Assembly: GCA_943737045.1 (NCBI GenBank)
Contig: CALSFV010000219.1
Coordinates: 1,116,001-1,180,000, forward strand
Direction: 5' to 3'
Source: Parapristionchus giblindavisi
Taxonomy: Eukaryota > Nematoda > Chromadorea > Rhabditida > Diplogasteridae
Length of the DNA: 64,000 bases
The notes under the pieces are model-generated. The model was given only the letters and a program-made list of their open reading frames with translations. It searched no databases and had not been told where the DNA came from. Positions 10,159 through 24,705 of this stretch are shown here, one piece after another (the first letter of the stretch is position 1; each line of letters begins with the position of its first letter). Both the position numbers and the translations under genes were made by a program.

Positions 10159-13100
10159 ATGTCAAACTGTAATCTTGCGTTGATTTCACAATGCCCAAAG
10201 TACAAAAGTAGCTTTCACTCTGATAAGAGCAAAAGAATACCTGACATGAAAAATTTTCTGCTAGACCCAGCGTATCATAGACCAAACGAAAGAGCAAAAA
10301 ATTCTGAGTATTTTGCAACGTTCCATGTTGAACAACGGCCGCTCCAACAGTATTAACAACATTGAACCATGCATTTTTAGCATTAAAGAATTCGTGACAC
10401 GCCAAAATTTAATCTAAACTTATCGTAGCATATACCACGTGAAAGAGCAAAAAATTCTGAATAATCTACACTTCAGTTCATGTCAAACTGTAATTTTGTG
10501 TTGATTCCACAATGCCCAAAGTACAAAAGTAGCTTTCACTCTGATAAGACCAAAAGAATACCTGACATGAAAAATTTTCTGCTAGACCCAGCGTGTCATA
10601 TACCAAACGAAAGAGCAAAAAATTCTGAGTATTTTGCAACGTTCCATGTTGAACAACGGCCGCTCCAGCCGAGTTGAACAACGGCCACTTCAGCCGAATT
10701 AACAAAATTGAATTATGCATTTTTGGGAATAAAGAATTCGTGACACGTAAATGCTCTATCAAAACTTATCGTAGCATATACCACGTGAAAGAGCAAAAAA
10801 TTCTGAATAATCTACACTTCAGTTCATGTCAAACTGTAATCTTGCGTTGATTTCACAATGCCCAAAGTACAAAAGTAGCTTTCACTCTGATAAGAGCAAA
10901 AGAATACCTGACATGAAAAATTTTCTGCTAGACCCAGCGTATCATAGACCAAACGAAAGAGCAAAAAATTCTGAGTATTTTGCAACGTTCCATGTTGAAC
11001 AACGGCCGCTCCAACAGTATTAACAACATTGAACCATGCATTTTTAGCATTAAAGAATTCGTGACACGCCAAAATTTAATCTAAACTTATCGTAGCATAT
11101 ACCACGTGAAAGAGCAAAAAATTCTGAATAATCTACACTTCAGTTCATGTCAAACTGTAATTTTGTGTTGATTCCACAATGCCCAAAGTACAAAAGTAGC
11201 TTTCACTCTGATAAGACCAAAAGAATACCTGACATGAAAAATTTTCTGCTAGACCCAGCGTGTCATATACCAAACGAAAGAGCAAAAAATTCTGAGTATT
11301 TTGCAACGTTCCATGTTGAACAACGGCCGCTCCAGCCGAGTTGAACAACGGCCACTTCAGCCGAATTAACAAAATTGAATTATGCATTTTTGGGAATAAA
11401 GAATTCGTGACACGTAAATGCTCTATCAAAACTTATCGTAGCATATACCACGTGAAAGAGCAAAAAATTCAGAATAATCTACACTTCAGTTCATGTCAAA
11501 CTGTAATTTTGTGTTGATTCCACAATGCCCAAAGTACAAAAGTAGCTTTCACTCTGATAAGACCAAAAGAATACCTGACATGAAAAATTTTCTGCTAGAC
11601 CCAGCGTGTCATATACCAAACGAAAGAGCAAAAAATTCTGAGTATTTTGCACGTTCCCATGTTGAACAACGGCCACTTCAGCCGAATTAACAACATTGAA
11701 CCATGCATTTTTGGCATTAAAGAATTCGTGACACGCCAATATTTAATCTAAACTTATCGTAGCATATACCACGTGAAAGAGCAAAACATTCTGAATAATC
11801 TACACTTCAGTTCATGTCAAACTGTAATCTTATGTTGATTCCACAATGCCCAAAGTACAAAAGTAGCTTTCACTCTGATAAGACCAAAAGAACACCTGAC
11901 ATGAAAAATTTTCTGCTAGACCCAGCGTGTCATATACCAAACGAAAGAGCAAAAAATTCTGAGTATTTTGCAACGTTCCATGTTGAACAACGGCCGCTCC
12001 AGCCGAGTTGAACAACGGCCACTTCAGCCGAATTAACAAAATTGAATTATGCATTTTTGGGAATAAAGAATTCGTGACACGTAAATGCTTTATCAAAACT
12101 TATCGTAGCATATACCACGTGAAAGAGCAAAAAATTCTGAATAATCTACACTTCAGTTCATGTCAAACTGTAATCTTGCGTTGATTTCACAATGCCCAAA
12201 GTACAAAAGTAGCTTTCACTCTGATAAGAGCAAAAGAATACCTGACATGAAAAATTTTCTGCTAGACCCAGCGTATCATAGACCAAACGAAAGAGCAAAA
12301 AATTCTGAGTATTTTGCAACGTTCCATGTTGAACAACGGCCGCTCCAACAGTATTAACAACATTGAACCATGCATTTTTAGCATTAAAGAATTCGTGACA
12401 CGCCAAAATTTAATCTAAACTTATCGTAGCATATACCACGTGAAAGAGCAAAAAATTCTGAATAATCTACACTTCAGTTCATGTCAAACTGTAATTTTGT
12501 GTTGATTCCACAATGCCCAAAGTACAAAAGTAGCTTTCACTCTGATAAGACCAAAAGAATACCTGACATGAAAAATTTTCTGCTAGACCCAGCGTGTCAT
12601 ATACCAAACGAAAGAGCAAAAAATTCTGAGTATTTTGCAACGTTCCATGTTGAACAACGGCCGCTCCAGCCGAGTTGAACAACGGCCACTTCAGCCGAAT
12701 TAACAAAATTGAATTATGCATTTTTGGGAATAAAGAATTCGTGACACGTAAATGCTCTATCAAAACTTATCGTAGCATATACCACGTGAAAGAGCAAAAA
12801 ATTCTGAATAATCTACACTTCAGTTCATGTCAAACTGTAATCTTGCGTTGATTTCACAATGCCCAAAGTACAAAAGTAGCTTTCACTCTGATAAGAGCAA
12901 AAGAATACCTGACATGAAAAATTTTCTGCTAGACCCAGCGTATCATAGACCAAACGAAAGAGCAAAAAATTCTGAGTATTTTGCAACGTTCCATGTTGAA
13001 CAACGGCCGCTCCAACAGTATTAACAACATTGAACCATGCATTTTTAGCATTAAAGAATTCGTGACACGCCAAAATTTAATCTAAACTTATCGTAGCATA

Positions 13101-14160
13101 TACCACGTGAAAGAGCAAAAAATTCTGAATAATCTACACTTCAGTTCATGTCAAACTGTAATTTTGTGTTGATTCCACAATGCCCAAAGTACAAAAGTAG
13201 CTTTCACTCTGATAAGACCAAAAGAATACCTGACATGAAAAATTTTCTGCTAGACCCAGCGTGTCATATACCAAACGAAAGAGCAAAAAATTCTGAGTAT
13301 TTTGCAACGTTCCATGTTGAACAACGGCCGCTCCAGCCGAGTTGAACAACGGCCACTTCAGCCGAATTAACAAAATTGAATTATGCATTTTTGGGAATAA
13401 AGAATTCGTGACACGTAAATGCTCTATCAAAACTTATCGTAGCATATACCACGTGAAAGAGCAAAAAATTCAGAATAATCTACACTTCAGTTCATGTCAA
13501 ACTGTAATTTTGTGTTGATTCCACAATGCCCAAAGTACAAAAGTAGCTTTCACTCTGATAAGACCAAAAGAATACCTGACATGAAAAATTTTCTGCTAGA
13601 CCCAGCGTGTCATATACCAAACGAAAGAGCAAAAAATTCTGAGTATTTTGCACGTTCCCATGTTGAACAACGGCCACTTCAGCCGAATTAACAACATTGA
13701 ACCATGCATTTTTGGCATTAAAGAATTCGTGACACGCCAATATTTAATCTAAACTTATCGTAGCATATACCACGTGAAAGAGCAAAACATTCTGAATAAT
13801 CTACACTTCAGTTCATGTCAAACTGTAATCTTATGTTGATTCCACAATGCCCAAAGTACAAAAGTAGCTTTCACTCTGATAAGACCAAAAGAACACCTGA
13901 CATGAAAAATTTTCTGCTAGACCCAGCGTGTCATATACCAAACGAAAGAGCAAAAAATTCTGAGTATTTTGCAACGTTCCATGTTGAACAACGGCCGCTC
14001 CAGCCGAGTTGAACAACGGCCACTTCAGCCGAATTAACAAAATTGAATTATGCATTTTTGGGAATAAAGAATTCGTGACACGTAAATGCTTTATCAAAAC
14101 TTATCGTAGCATATACCACGTGAAAGAGCAAAAAATTCTGAATAATCTACACTTCAGTTC
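10159..14160 (+). repeat. 2001-bp hexamer HOR, two copies
   Basis: Six monomers (321, 346, 321, 346, 321, 346 bp) run 10159-12159 and repeat at 12160-14160 in the same variant order. The order is GCGTTG type, TTTTGTG-346, GCGTTG type, TTTTGTG-346, GCACGTTCCC type, CTTATG-346. Both copies share AAATGCTCTATC in place of AAATGCTTTATC in their TTTTGTG-346 monomers. The 667-bp dimer is the sub-unit. Confidence 0.85.
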
Positions 14161-16482
14161 ATGTCAAACTGTAATCTTGCGTTGATTTCACAATGCCCAA
14201 AGTACAAAAGTAGCTTTCACTCTGATAAGAGCAAAAGAATACCTGACATGAAAAATTTTCTGCTAGACCCAGCGTATCATAGACCAAACGAAAGAGCAAA
14301 AAATTCTGAGTATTTTGCAACGTTCCATGTTGAACAACGGCCGCTCCAACAGTATTAACAACATTGAACCATGCATTTTTAGCATTAAAGAATTCGTGAC
14401 ACGCCAAAATTTAATCTAAACTTATCGTAGCATATACCACGTGAAAGAGCAAAAAATTCTGAATAATCTACACTTCAGTTCATGTCAAACTGTAATTTTG
14501 TGTTGATTCCACAATGCCCAAAGTACAAAAGTAGCTTTCACTCTGATAAGACCAAAAGAATACCTGACATGAAAAATTTTCTGCTAGACCCAGCGTGTCA
14601 TATACCAAACGAAAGAGCAAAAAATTCTGAGTATTTTGCAACGTTCCATGTTGAACAACGGCCGCTCCAGCCGAGTTGAACAACGGCCACTTCAGCCGAA
14701 TTAACAAAATTGAATTATGCATTTTTGGGAATAAAGAATTCGTGACACGTAAATGCTCTATCAAAACTTATCGTAGCATATACCACGTGAAAGAGCAAAA
14801 AATTCAGAATAATCTACACTTCAGTTCATGTCAAACTGTAATTTTGTGTTGATTCCACAATGCCCAAAGTACAAAAGTAGCTTTCACTCTGATAAGACCA
14901 AAAGAATACCTGACATGAAAAATTTTCTGCTAGACCCAGCGTGTCATATACCAAACGAAAGAGCAAAAAATTCTGAGTATTTTGCACGTTCCCATGTTGA
15001 ACAACGGCCACTTCAGCCGAATTAACAACATTGAACCATGCATTTTTGGCATTAAAGAATTCGTGACACGCCAATATTTAATCTAAACTTATCGTAGCAT
15101 ATACCACGTGAAAGAGCAAAACATTCTGAATAATCTACACTTCAGTTCATGTCAAACTGTAATCTTATGTTGATTCCACAATGCCCAAAGTACAAAAGTA
15201 GCTTTCACTCTGATAAGACCAAAAGAACACCTGACATGAAAAATTTTCTGCTAGACCCAGCGTGTCATATACCAAACGAAAGAGCAAAAAATTCTGAGTA
15301 TTTTGCAACGTTCCATGTTGAACAACGGCCGCTCCAGCCGAGTTGAACAACGGCCACTTCAGCCGAATTAACAAAATTGAATTATGCATTTTTGGGAATA
15401 AAGAATTCGTGACACGTAAATGCTTTATCAAAACTTATCGTAGCATATACCACGTGAAAGAGCAAAAAATTCTGAATAATCTACACTTCAGTTCATGTCA
15501 AACTGTAATCTTGCGTTGATTTCACAATGCCCAAAGTACAAAAGTAGCTTTCACTCTGATAAGAGCAAAAGAATACCTGACATGAAAAATTTTCTGCTAG
15601 ACCCAGCGTATCATAGACCAAACGAAAGAGCAAAAAATTCTGAGTATTTTGCAACGTTCCATGTTGAACAACGGCCGCTCCAACAGTATTAACAACATTG
15701 AACCATGCATTTTTAGCATTAAAGAATTCGTGACACGCCAAAATTTAATCTAAACTTATCGTAGCATATGCCACGTGAAAGAGCAAAAAATTCTGAATAA
15801 TCTACACTTCAGTTCATGTCAAACTGTAATTTTGTGTTGATTCCACAATGCCCAAAGTACAAAAGTAGCTTTCACTCTGATAAGACCAAAAGAATACCTG
15901 ACATGAAAAATTTTCTGCTAGACCCAGCGTGTCATATACCAAACGAAAGAGCAAAAAATTCTGAGTATTTTGCAACGTTCCATGTTGAACAACGGCCGCT
16001 CCAGCCGAATTAACAACATTGAACTATGCATTTTTGGCATTAAAGAATTCGTGACACGCCAATATTTAATCTAAACTTATCGTAGCATATACCACGTGAA
16101 AGAGCAAAAAATTCTGAATAATCTACACTTCAGTTCATGTCAAACTGTAATCTTATGTTGATTCCACAATGCCCAAAGTACAAAAGTAGCTTTCACTCTG
16201 ATAAGACCAAAAGAACACCTGACATGAAAAATTTTCTGCTAGACCCAGCGTGTCATATACCAAACGAAAGAGCAAAAAATTCTGAGTATTTTGCAACGTT
16301 CCATGTTGAACAACGGCCGCTCCAGCCGAGTTGAACAACGGCCACTTCAGCCGAATTAACAAAATTGAATTATGCATTTTTGGGAATAAAGAATTCGTGA
16401 CACGTAAATGCTTTATCAAAACTTATCGTAGCATATACCACGTGAAAGAGCAAAAAATTCAGAATAATCTACACTTCAGTTC

Positions 16483-19446
16483 ATGTCAAACTGTAATTTT
16501 GTGTTGATTCCACAATGCCCAAAGTACAAAAGTAGCTTTCACTCTGATAAGACCAAAAGAATACCTGACATGAAAAATTTTCTGCTAGACCCAGCGTGTC
16601 ATATACCAAACGAAAGAGCAAAAAATTCTGAGTATTTTGCACGTTCCCATGTTGAACAACGGCCACTTCAGCCGAATTAACAACATTGAACCATGCATTT
16701 TTGGCATTAAAGAATTCGTGACACGCCAATATTTAATCTAAACTTATCGTAGCATATACCACGTGAAAGAGCAAAACATTCTGAATAATCTACACTTCAG
16801 TTCATGTCAAACTGTAATCTTATGTTGATTCCACAATGCCCAAAGTACAAAAGTAGCTTTCACTCTGATAAGACCAAAAGAACACCTGACATGAAAAATT
16901 TTCTGCTAGACCCAGCGTGTCATATACCAAACGAAAGAGCAAAAAATTCTGAGTATTTTGCACGTTCCCATGTTGAACAACGGCCACTTCAGCCGAATTA
17001 ACAACATTGAACCATGCATTTTTGGCATTAAAGAATTCGTGACACGCCAATATTTAATCTAAACTTATCGTAGCATATACCACGTGAAAGAGCAAAAAAT
17101 TCTGAATAATCTACACTTCAGTTCATGTCAAACTGTAATCTTGTGTTGATTTCACAATGCCCAAAGTACAAAAGTAGCTTTCACTCTGATAAGAGCAAAA
17201 GAATACCTGACATGAAAAATTTTCTGCTAGACCCAGCGTATCATAGACCAAACGAAAGAGCAAAAAATTCTGAGTATTTTGCAACGTTCCATGTTGAACA
17301 ACGGCCGCTCCAGCCGAGTTGAACAACGGCCACTTCAGCCGAATTAACAAAATTGAATTATGCATTTTTGGGAATAAAGAATTCGTGACACGTAAATGCT
17401 TTATCAAAACTTATCGTAGCATATACCACGTGAAAGAGCAAAAAATTCTGAATAATCTACACTTCAGTTCATGTCAAACTGTAATCTTGTGTTGATTTCA
17501 CAATGCCCAAAGTACAAAAGTAGCTTTCACTCTGATAAGAGCAAAAGAATACCTGACATGAAAAATTTTCTGCTAGACCCAGCGTGTCATATACCAAACG
17601 AAAGAGCAAAAAATTCTGAGTATTTTGCACGTTCCCATGTTGAACAACGGCCACTTCAGCCGAATTAACAACATTGAACCATGCATTTTTGGCATTAAAG
17701 AATTCGTGACACGCCAATATTTAATCTAAACTTATCGTAGCATATACCACGTGAAAGAGCAAAACATTCTGAATAATCTACACTTCAGTTCATGTCAAAC
17801 TGTAATCTTATGTTGATTCCACAATGCCCAAAGTACAAAAGTAGCTTTCACTCTGATAAGACCAAAAGAACACCTGACATGAAAAATTTTCTGCTAGACC
17901 CAGCGTGTCATATACCAAACGAAAGAGCAAAAAATTCTGAGTATTTTGCACGTTCCCATGTTGAACAACGGCCACTTCAGCCGAATTAACAACATTGAAC
18001 CATGCATTTTTGGCATTAAAGAATTCGTGACACGCCAATATTTAATCTAAACTTATCGTAGCATATACCACGTGAAAGAGCAAAAAATTCTGAATAATCT
18101 ACACTTCAGTTCATGTCAAACTGTAATCTTGTGTTGATTTCACAATGCCCAAAGTACAAAAGTAGCTTTCACTCTGATAAGAGCAAAAGAATACCTGACA
18201 TGAAAAATTTTCTGCTAGACCCAGCGTATCATAGACCAAACGAAAGAGCAAAAAATTCTGAGTATTTTGCAACGTTCCATGTTGAACAACGGCCGCTCCA
18301 GCCGAGTTGAACAACGGCCACTTCAGCCGAATTAACAAAATTGAATTATGCATTTTTGGGAATAAAGAATTCGTGACACGTAAATGCTTTATCAAAACTT
18401 ATCGTAGCATATACCACGTGAAAGAGCAAAAAATTCTGAATAATCTACACTTCAGTTCATGTCAAACTGTAATCTTGTGTTGATTTCACAATGCCCAAAG
18501 TACAAAAGTAGCTTTCACTCTGATAAGAGCAAAAGAATACCTGACATGAAAAATTTTCTGCTAGACCCAGCGTGTCATATACCAAACGAAAGAGCAAAAA
18601 ATTCTGAGTATTTTGCACGTTCCCATGTTGAACAACGGCCACTTCAGCCGAATTAACAACATTGAACCATGCATTTTTGGCATTAAAGAATTCGTGACAC
18701 GCCAATATTTAATCTAAACTTATCGTAGCATATACCACGTGAAAGAGCAAAACATTCTGAATAATCTACACTTCAGTTCATGTCAAACTGTAATCTTATG
18801 TTGATTCCACAATGCCCAAAGTACAAAAGTAGCTTTCACTCTGATAAGACCAAAAGAACACCTGACATGAAAAATTTTCTGCTAGACCCAGCGTGTCATA
18901 TACCAAACGAAAGAGCAAAAAATTCTGAGTATTTTGCACGTTCCCATGTTGAACAACGGCCACTTCAGCCGAATTAACAACATTGAACCATGCATTTTTG
19001 GCATTAAAGAATTCGTGACACGCCAATATTTAATCTAAACTTATCGTAGCATATACCACGTGAAAGAGCAAAAAATTCTGAATAATCTACACTTCAGTTC
19101 ATGTCAAACTGTAATCTTGTGTTGATTTCACAATGCCCAAAGTACAAAAGTAGCTTTCACTCTGATAAGAGCAAAAGAATACCTGACATGAAAAATTTTC
19201 TGCTAGACCCAGCGTATCATAGACCAAACGAAAGAGCAAAAAATTCTGAGTATTTTGCAACGTTCCATGTTGAACAACGGCCGCTCCAGCCGAGTTGAAC
19301 AACGGCCACTTCAGCCGAATTAACAAAATTGAATTATGCATTTTTGGGAATAAAGAATTCGTGACACGTAAATGCTTTATCAAAACTTATCGTAGCATAT
19401 ACCACGTGAAAGAGCAAAAAATTCTGAATAATCTACACTTCAGTTC
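16483..19446 (+). repeat. 988-bp trimer HOR, three copies
   Basis: Three units of 321 + 321 + 346 bp start at 16483, 17471 and 18459. The second and third are essentially identical in variant content. The first differs at the start of its first monomer (TTTTGTGTTGATTCC instead of CTTGTGTTGATTTC). A new trimer has replaced the dimer organisation seen to the left. Confidence 0.85.
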
Positions 19447-20754
19447 ATGTCAAACTGTAATCTTGTGTTGATTTCACAATGCCCAAAGTACAAAAGTAGC
19501 TTTCACTCTGATAAGAGCAAAAGAATACCTGACATGAAAAATTTTCTGCTAGACCCAGCGTATCATAGACCAAACGAAAGAGCAAAAAATTCTGAGTATT
19601 TTGCAACGTTCCATGTTGAACAACGGCCGCTCCAACAGTATTAACAACATTGAACCATGCATTTTTAGCATTAAAGAATTCGTGACACGCCAAAATTTAA
19701 TCTAAACTTATCGTAGCATATACCACGTGAAAGAGCAAAAAATTCTGAATAATCTACACTTCAGTTCATGTCAAACTGTAATCTTGTGTTGATTCCACAA
19801 TGCCCAAAGTACAAAAGTAGCTTTCACTCTGATAAGACCAAAAGTATACCTGACATGAAAAATTTTCTGCTAGACCCAGCGTGTCATATACCAAACGAAA
19901 GAGCAAAAAATTCTGAGTATTTTGCAACGTTCCATGTTGAACAACGGCCGCTCCAGCCGAATTAACAACATTGAACCATGCATTTTTAGCATTAAAGAAT
20001 TCGTGACACGCCAATATTTAATCTAAACTTATCGTAGCATATACCACGTGAAAGAGCAAAAAATTCAGAATAATCTACACTTCAGTTCATGTCAAACTGT
20101 AATTTTGTGTTGATTCCACAATGCCCAAAGTACAAAAGTAGCTTTCACTCTGATAAGACCAAAAGAATACCTGACATGAAAAATTTTCTGCTAGACCCAG
20201 CGTGTCATATACCAAACGAAAGAGCAAAAAATTCTGAGTATTTTGCACGTTCCATGTTGAACAACGGCCGCTCCAGCCGAGTTGAACAACGGCCACTTCA
20301 GCCGAATTAACAAAATTGAATTATGCATTTTTGGGAATAAAGAATTCGTGACACGTAAATGCTTTATCAAAACTTATCGTAGCATATACCACGTGAAAGA
20401 ACAAAAAATTCTGAATAATTTACACTTCAGTTCATGTCAAACTGTAATCTTGTGTTGATTTCACAATGCCCAAAGTACAAAAGTAGCTTTCACTCTGATA
20501 AGAGCAAAAGAATACCTGACATGAAAAATTTTCTGCTAGACCCAGCGTATCATAGACCAAACGAAAGAGCAAAAAATTCTGAGTATTTTGCAACGTTCCA
20601 TGTTGAACAACGGCCGCTCCAGCCGAATTAACAACATTGAACCATGCATTTTTAGCATTAAAGAATTCGTGACACGCCAATATTTAATCTAAACTTATCG
20701 TAGCATATACCACGTGAAAGAGCAAAAAATTCTGAATAATCTACACTTCAGTTC

Positions 20755-21075
20755 ATGTCAAACTGTAATCTTGTGTTGATTCCACAATGCCCAAAGTACA
20801 AAAGTAGCTTTCACTCTGATAAGACCAAAAGAATACCTGACATGAAAAATTTTCTGCTAGACCCAGCGTGTCATATACCAAACGAAAGAGCAAAAAATTC
20901 TGAGTATTTTGCAACGTTCCATGTTGAACAACGGCCGCTCCAGCCGAATTAACAACATTGAACCATGCATTTTTGGCATTAAAGAATTCGTGACACGCCA
21001 ATATTTAATCTAAACTTATCGTAGCATATACCACGTGAAAGAGCAAAAAATTCAGAATAATCTACACTTCAGTTC
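20755..21075 (+). repeat. Representative 321-bp satellite monomer
   Basis: Reference example of the basic unit. In order it holds ATGTCAAACTG, a TTGTG...CACAA dyad, CCCAAAGTACAAAAGTAGC, CACTCTGATAAGA, a first AAAGAGCAAAAAATTCTGA block, GTTGAACAACGGCCGCTCC, ATGCAT, GAATTCGTGACACG, TTTAATCTAAACTTATCG, CACGTG, and a second AAAGAGCAAAAAATTCTGA block. The two AAAGAGC blocks are about 153 bp apart, so the monomer itself looks like an old tandem duplication of a half-size unit. Other monomers differ from this one at a small set of recurring positions. Confidence 0.93.
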
Positions 21076-22730
21076 ATGTCAAACTGTAATCTTGTGTTGA
21101 TTCCACAATGCCCAAAGTACAAAAGTAGCTTTCACTCTGATAAGACCAAAAGAATACCTGACATGAAAAATTTTCTGCTAGACCCAGCGTGTCATATACC
21201 AAACGAAAGAGCAAAAAATTCTGAGTATTTTGCAACGTTCCATGTTGAACAACGGCCGCTCCAGCCGAATTAACAACATTGAACCATGCATTTTTGGCAT
21301 TAAAGAATTCGTGACACGCCAATATTTAATCTAAACTTATCGTAGCATATACCACGTGAAAGAGCAAAAAATTCTGAATAATCTACACTTCAGTTCATGT
21401 CAAACTGTAATCTTATGTTGATTCCACAATGCCCAAAGTACAAAAGTAGCTTTCACTCTGATAAGACCAAAAGTATACCTGACATGAAAAATTTTCTGCT
21501 AGACCCAGCGTGTCATATACCAAACGAAAGAGCAAAAAATTCTGAGTATTTTGCAACGTTCCATGTTGAACAACGGCCGCTCCAGCCGAGTTGAACAACG
21601 GCCACTTCAGCCGAATTAACAAAATTGAATTATGCATTTTTGGGAATAAAGAATTCGTGACACGTAAATGCTTTATCAAAACTTATCGTAGCATATACCA
21701 CGTGAAAGAGCAAAAAATTCAGAATAATCTACACTTCAGTTCATGTCAAACTGTAATTTTGTGTTGATTCCACAATGCCCAAAGTACAAAAGTAGCTTTC
21801 ACTCTGATAAGACCAAAAGAATACCTGACATGAAAAATTTTCTGCTAGACCCAGCGTGTCATATACCAAACGAAAGAGCAAAAAATTCTGAGTATTTTGC
21901 AACGTTCCATGTTGAACAACGGCCGCTCCAGCCGAATTAACAACATTGAACCATGCATTTTTGGCATTAAAGAATTCGTGACACGCCAATATTTAATCTA
22001 AACTTATCGTAGCATATACCACGTGAAAGAGCAAAAAATTCTGAATAATCTACACTTCAGTTCATGTCAAACTGTAATCTTATGTTGATTCCACAATGCC
22101 CAAAGTACAAAAGTAGCTTTCACTCTGATAAGACCAAAAGTATACCTGACATGAAAAATTTTCTGCTAGACCCAGCGTGTCATATACCAAACGAAAGAGC
22201 AAAAAATTCTGAGTATTTTGCAACGTTCCATGTTGAACAACGGCCGCTCCAGCCGAGTTGAACAACGGCCACTTCAGCCGAATTAACAAAATTGAATTAT
22301 GCATTTTTGGGAATAAAGAATTCGTGACACGTAAATGCTTTATCAAAACTTATCGTAGCATATACCACGTGAAAGAGCAAAAAATTCAGAATAATCTACA
22401 CTTCAGTTCATGTCAAACTGTAATTTTGTGTTGATTCCACAATGCCCAAAGTACAAAAGTAGCTTTCACTCTGATAAGACCAAAAGAATACCTGACATGA
22501 AAAATTTTCTGCTAGACCCAGCGTGTCATATACCAAACGAAAGAGCAAAAAATTCTGAGTATTTTGCACGTTCCCATGTTGAACAACGGCCACTTCAGCC
22601 GAATTAACAACATTGAACCATGCATTTTTGGCATTAAAGAATTCGTGACACGCCAATATTTAATCTAAACTTATCGTAGCATATACCACGTGAAAGAGCA
22701 AAACATTCTGAATAATCTACACTTCAGTTC

Positions 22731-23076
22731 ATGTCAAACTGTAATCTTATGTTGATTCCACAATGCCCAAAGTACAAAAGTAGCTTTCACTCTGATAAGA
22801 CCAAAAGAACACCTGACATGAAAAATTTTCTGCTAGACCCAGCGTGTCATATACCAAACGAAAGAGCAAAAAATTCTGAGTATTTTGCAACGTTCCATGT
22901 TGAACAACGGCCGCTCCAGCCGAGTTGAACAACGGCCACTTCAGCCGAATTAACAAAATTGAATTATGCATTTTTGGGAATAAAGAATTCGTGACACGTA
23001 AATGCTTTATCAAAACTTATCGTAGCATATACCACGTGAAAGAGCAAAAAATTCTGAATAATCTACACTTCAGTTC
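22731..23076 (+). repeat. Representative 346-bp satellite monomer with 25-bp duplication
   Basis: Same unit as the 321-bp monomer plus 25 bp. The segment GTTGAACAACGGCC(G/A)CT(C/T)CAGCCGA is present twice in tandem: the first copy is of the GCCGCTCC kind and the second of the GCCACTTC kind. Those two kinds otherwise occur in separate 321-bp monomers. The 346-bp class usually also has a different 3' tail (AAAATTGAATTATGCA, TTTTTGGGAATAAAG, GACACGTAAATGCTTTATC) in place of the CAACATTGAACC / CGCCAATATTTAATC tail. Confidence 0.93.
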
Positions 23077-24384
23077 ATGTCAAACTGTAATCTTGTGTTG
23101 ATTCCACAATGCCCAAAGTACAAAAGTAGCTTTCACTCTGATAAGACCAAAAGTATACCTGACATGAAAAATTTTCTGCTAGACCCAGCGTGTCATATAC
23201 CAAACGAAAGAGCAAAAAATTCTGAGTATTTTGCAACGTTCCATGTTGAACAACGGCCGCTCCAGCCGAATTAACAACATTGAACCATGCATTTTTAGCA
23301 TTAAAGAATTCGTGACACGCCAATATTTAATCTAAACTTATCGTAGCATATACCACGTGAAAGAGCAAAAAATTCAGAATAATCTACACTTCAGTTCATG
23401 TCAAACTGTAATTTTGTGTTGATTCCACAATGCCCAAAGTACAAAAGTAGCTTTCACTCTGATAAGACCAAAAGAATACCTGACATGAAAAATTTTCTGC
23501 TAGACCCAGCGTGTCATATACCAAACGAAAGAGCAAAACATTCTGAGTATTTTGCACGTTCCATGTTGAACAACGGCCGCTCCAGCCGAGTTGAACAACG
23601 GCCACTTCAGCCGAATTAACAAAATTGAATTATGCATTTTTGGGAATAAAGAATTCGTGACACGTAAATGCTTTATCAAAACTTATCGTAGCATATACCA
23701 CGTGAAAGAGCAAAAAATTCTGAATAATCTACACTTCAGTTCATGTCAAACTGTAATCTTGTGTTGATTTCACAATGCCCAAAGTACAAAAGTAGCTTTC
23801 ACTCTGATAAGAGCAAAAGAATACCTGACATGAAAAAATTTCTGCTAGACCCAGCGTATCATAGACCAAACGAAAGAGCAAAAAATTCTGAGTATTTTGC
23901 AACGTTCCATGTTGAACAACGGCCGATCCAGCCGAATTAACAACATTGAACCATGCATTTTTAGCATTAAAGAATTCGTGACACGCCAATATTTAATCTA
24001 AACTTATCGTAGCATATACCACGTGAAAGAGCAAAAAATTCTGAATAATCTACACTTCAGTTCATGTCAAACTGTAATCTTGTGTTGATTCCGCAATGCC
24101 CAAAGTACAAAAGTAGCTTTCACTCTGATAAGACCAAAAGAATACCTGACATGAAAAATTTTCTGCTAGACCCAGCGTGTCATATACCAAACGAAAGAGC
24201 AAAAAATTCTGAGTATTTTGTACGTTCCCATGTTGAACAACGGCCACTTCAGCCGAATTAACAACATTGAACCATGCATTTTTGGCATTAAAGAATTCGT
24301 GACACGCCAATATTTAATCTAAACTTCTCGTAGCATATACCACGTGAAAGAGCAAAAAATTCTGAATAATCTACACTTCAGTTC

Positions 24385-24705
24385 ATGTCAAACTGTAATC
24401 TTGTGTTGATTCCACAATGCCCAAAGTACAAAAGTAGCTTTCACTCCGATAAGACCAAAACAATACCTGACATGAATAATTTTCTGCTAGACCCAGTGTG
24501 TCATATACCAAACGAAAGAGCAAAAAATTCTGAGTATTTTGCTCGTTCCCATGTTGAACAACGGGCACTTCAGCCGAATTTACAAAATTGAATTATGCAT
24601 TTTTGGCAATAAAGAATTCGTGACATGTCAATGCTTTATCGAAACTTATCGTAGCATATACCACGTGAAAGAGCAAAAAATTCAGAATAATCTACACTTC
24701 AGTTC
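24385..24705 (+). repeat. Divergent 321-bp monomer with 346-type tail
   Basis: This monomer has private changes not seen elsewhere: CACTCCGATAAG, AAACAATACC, ATGAATAATTTT, CCCAGTGTGTC, ACGGGCACTTC, AATTTACAAAATTG, and a tail GGCAATAAAG...GACATGTCAATGCTTTATCG. It lacks the 25-bp duplication but carries a tail intermediate between the two classes. It may preserve an older state of the satellite that has escaped homogenisation. Confidence 0.75.
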
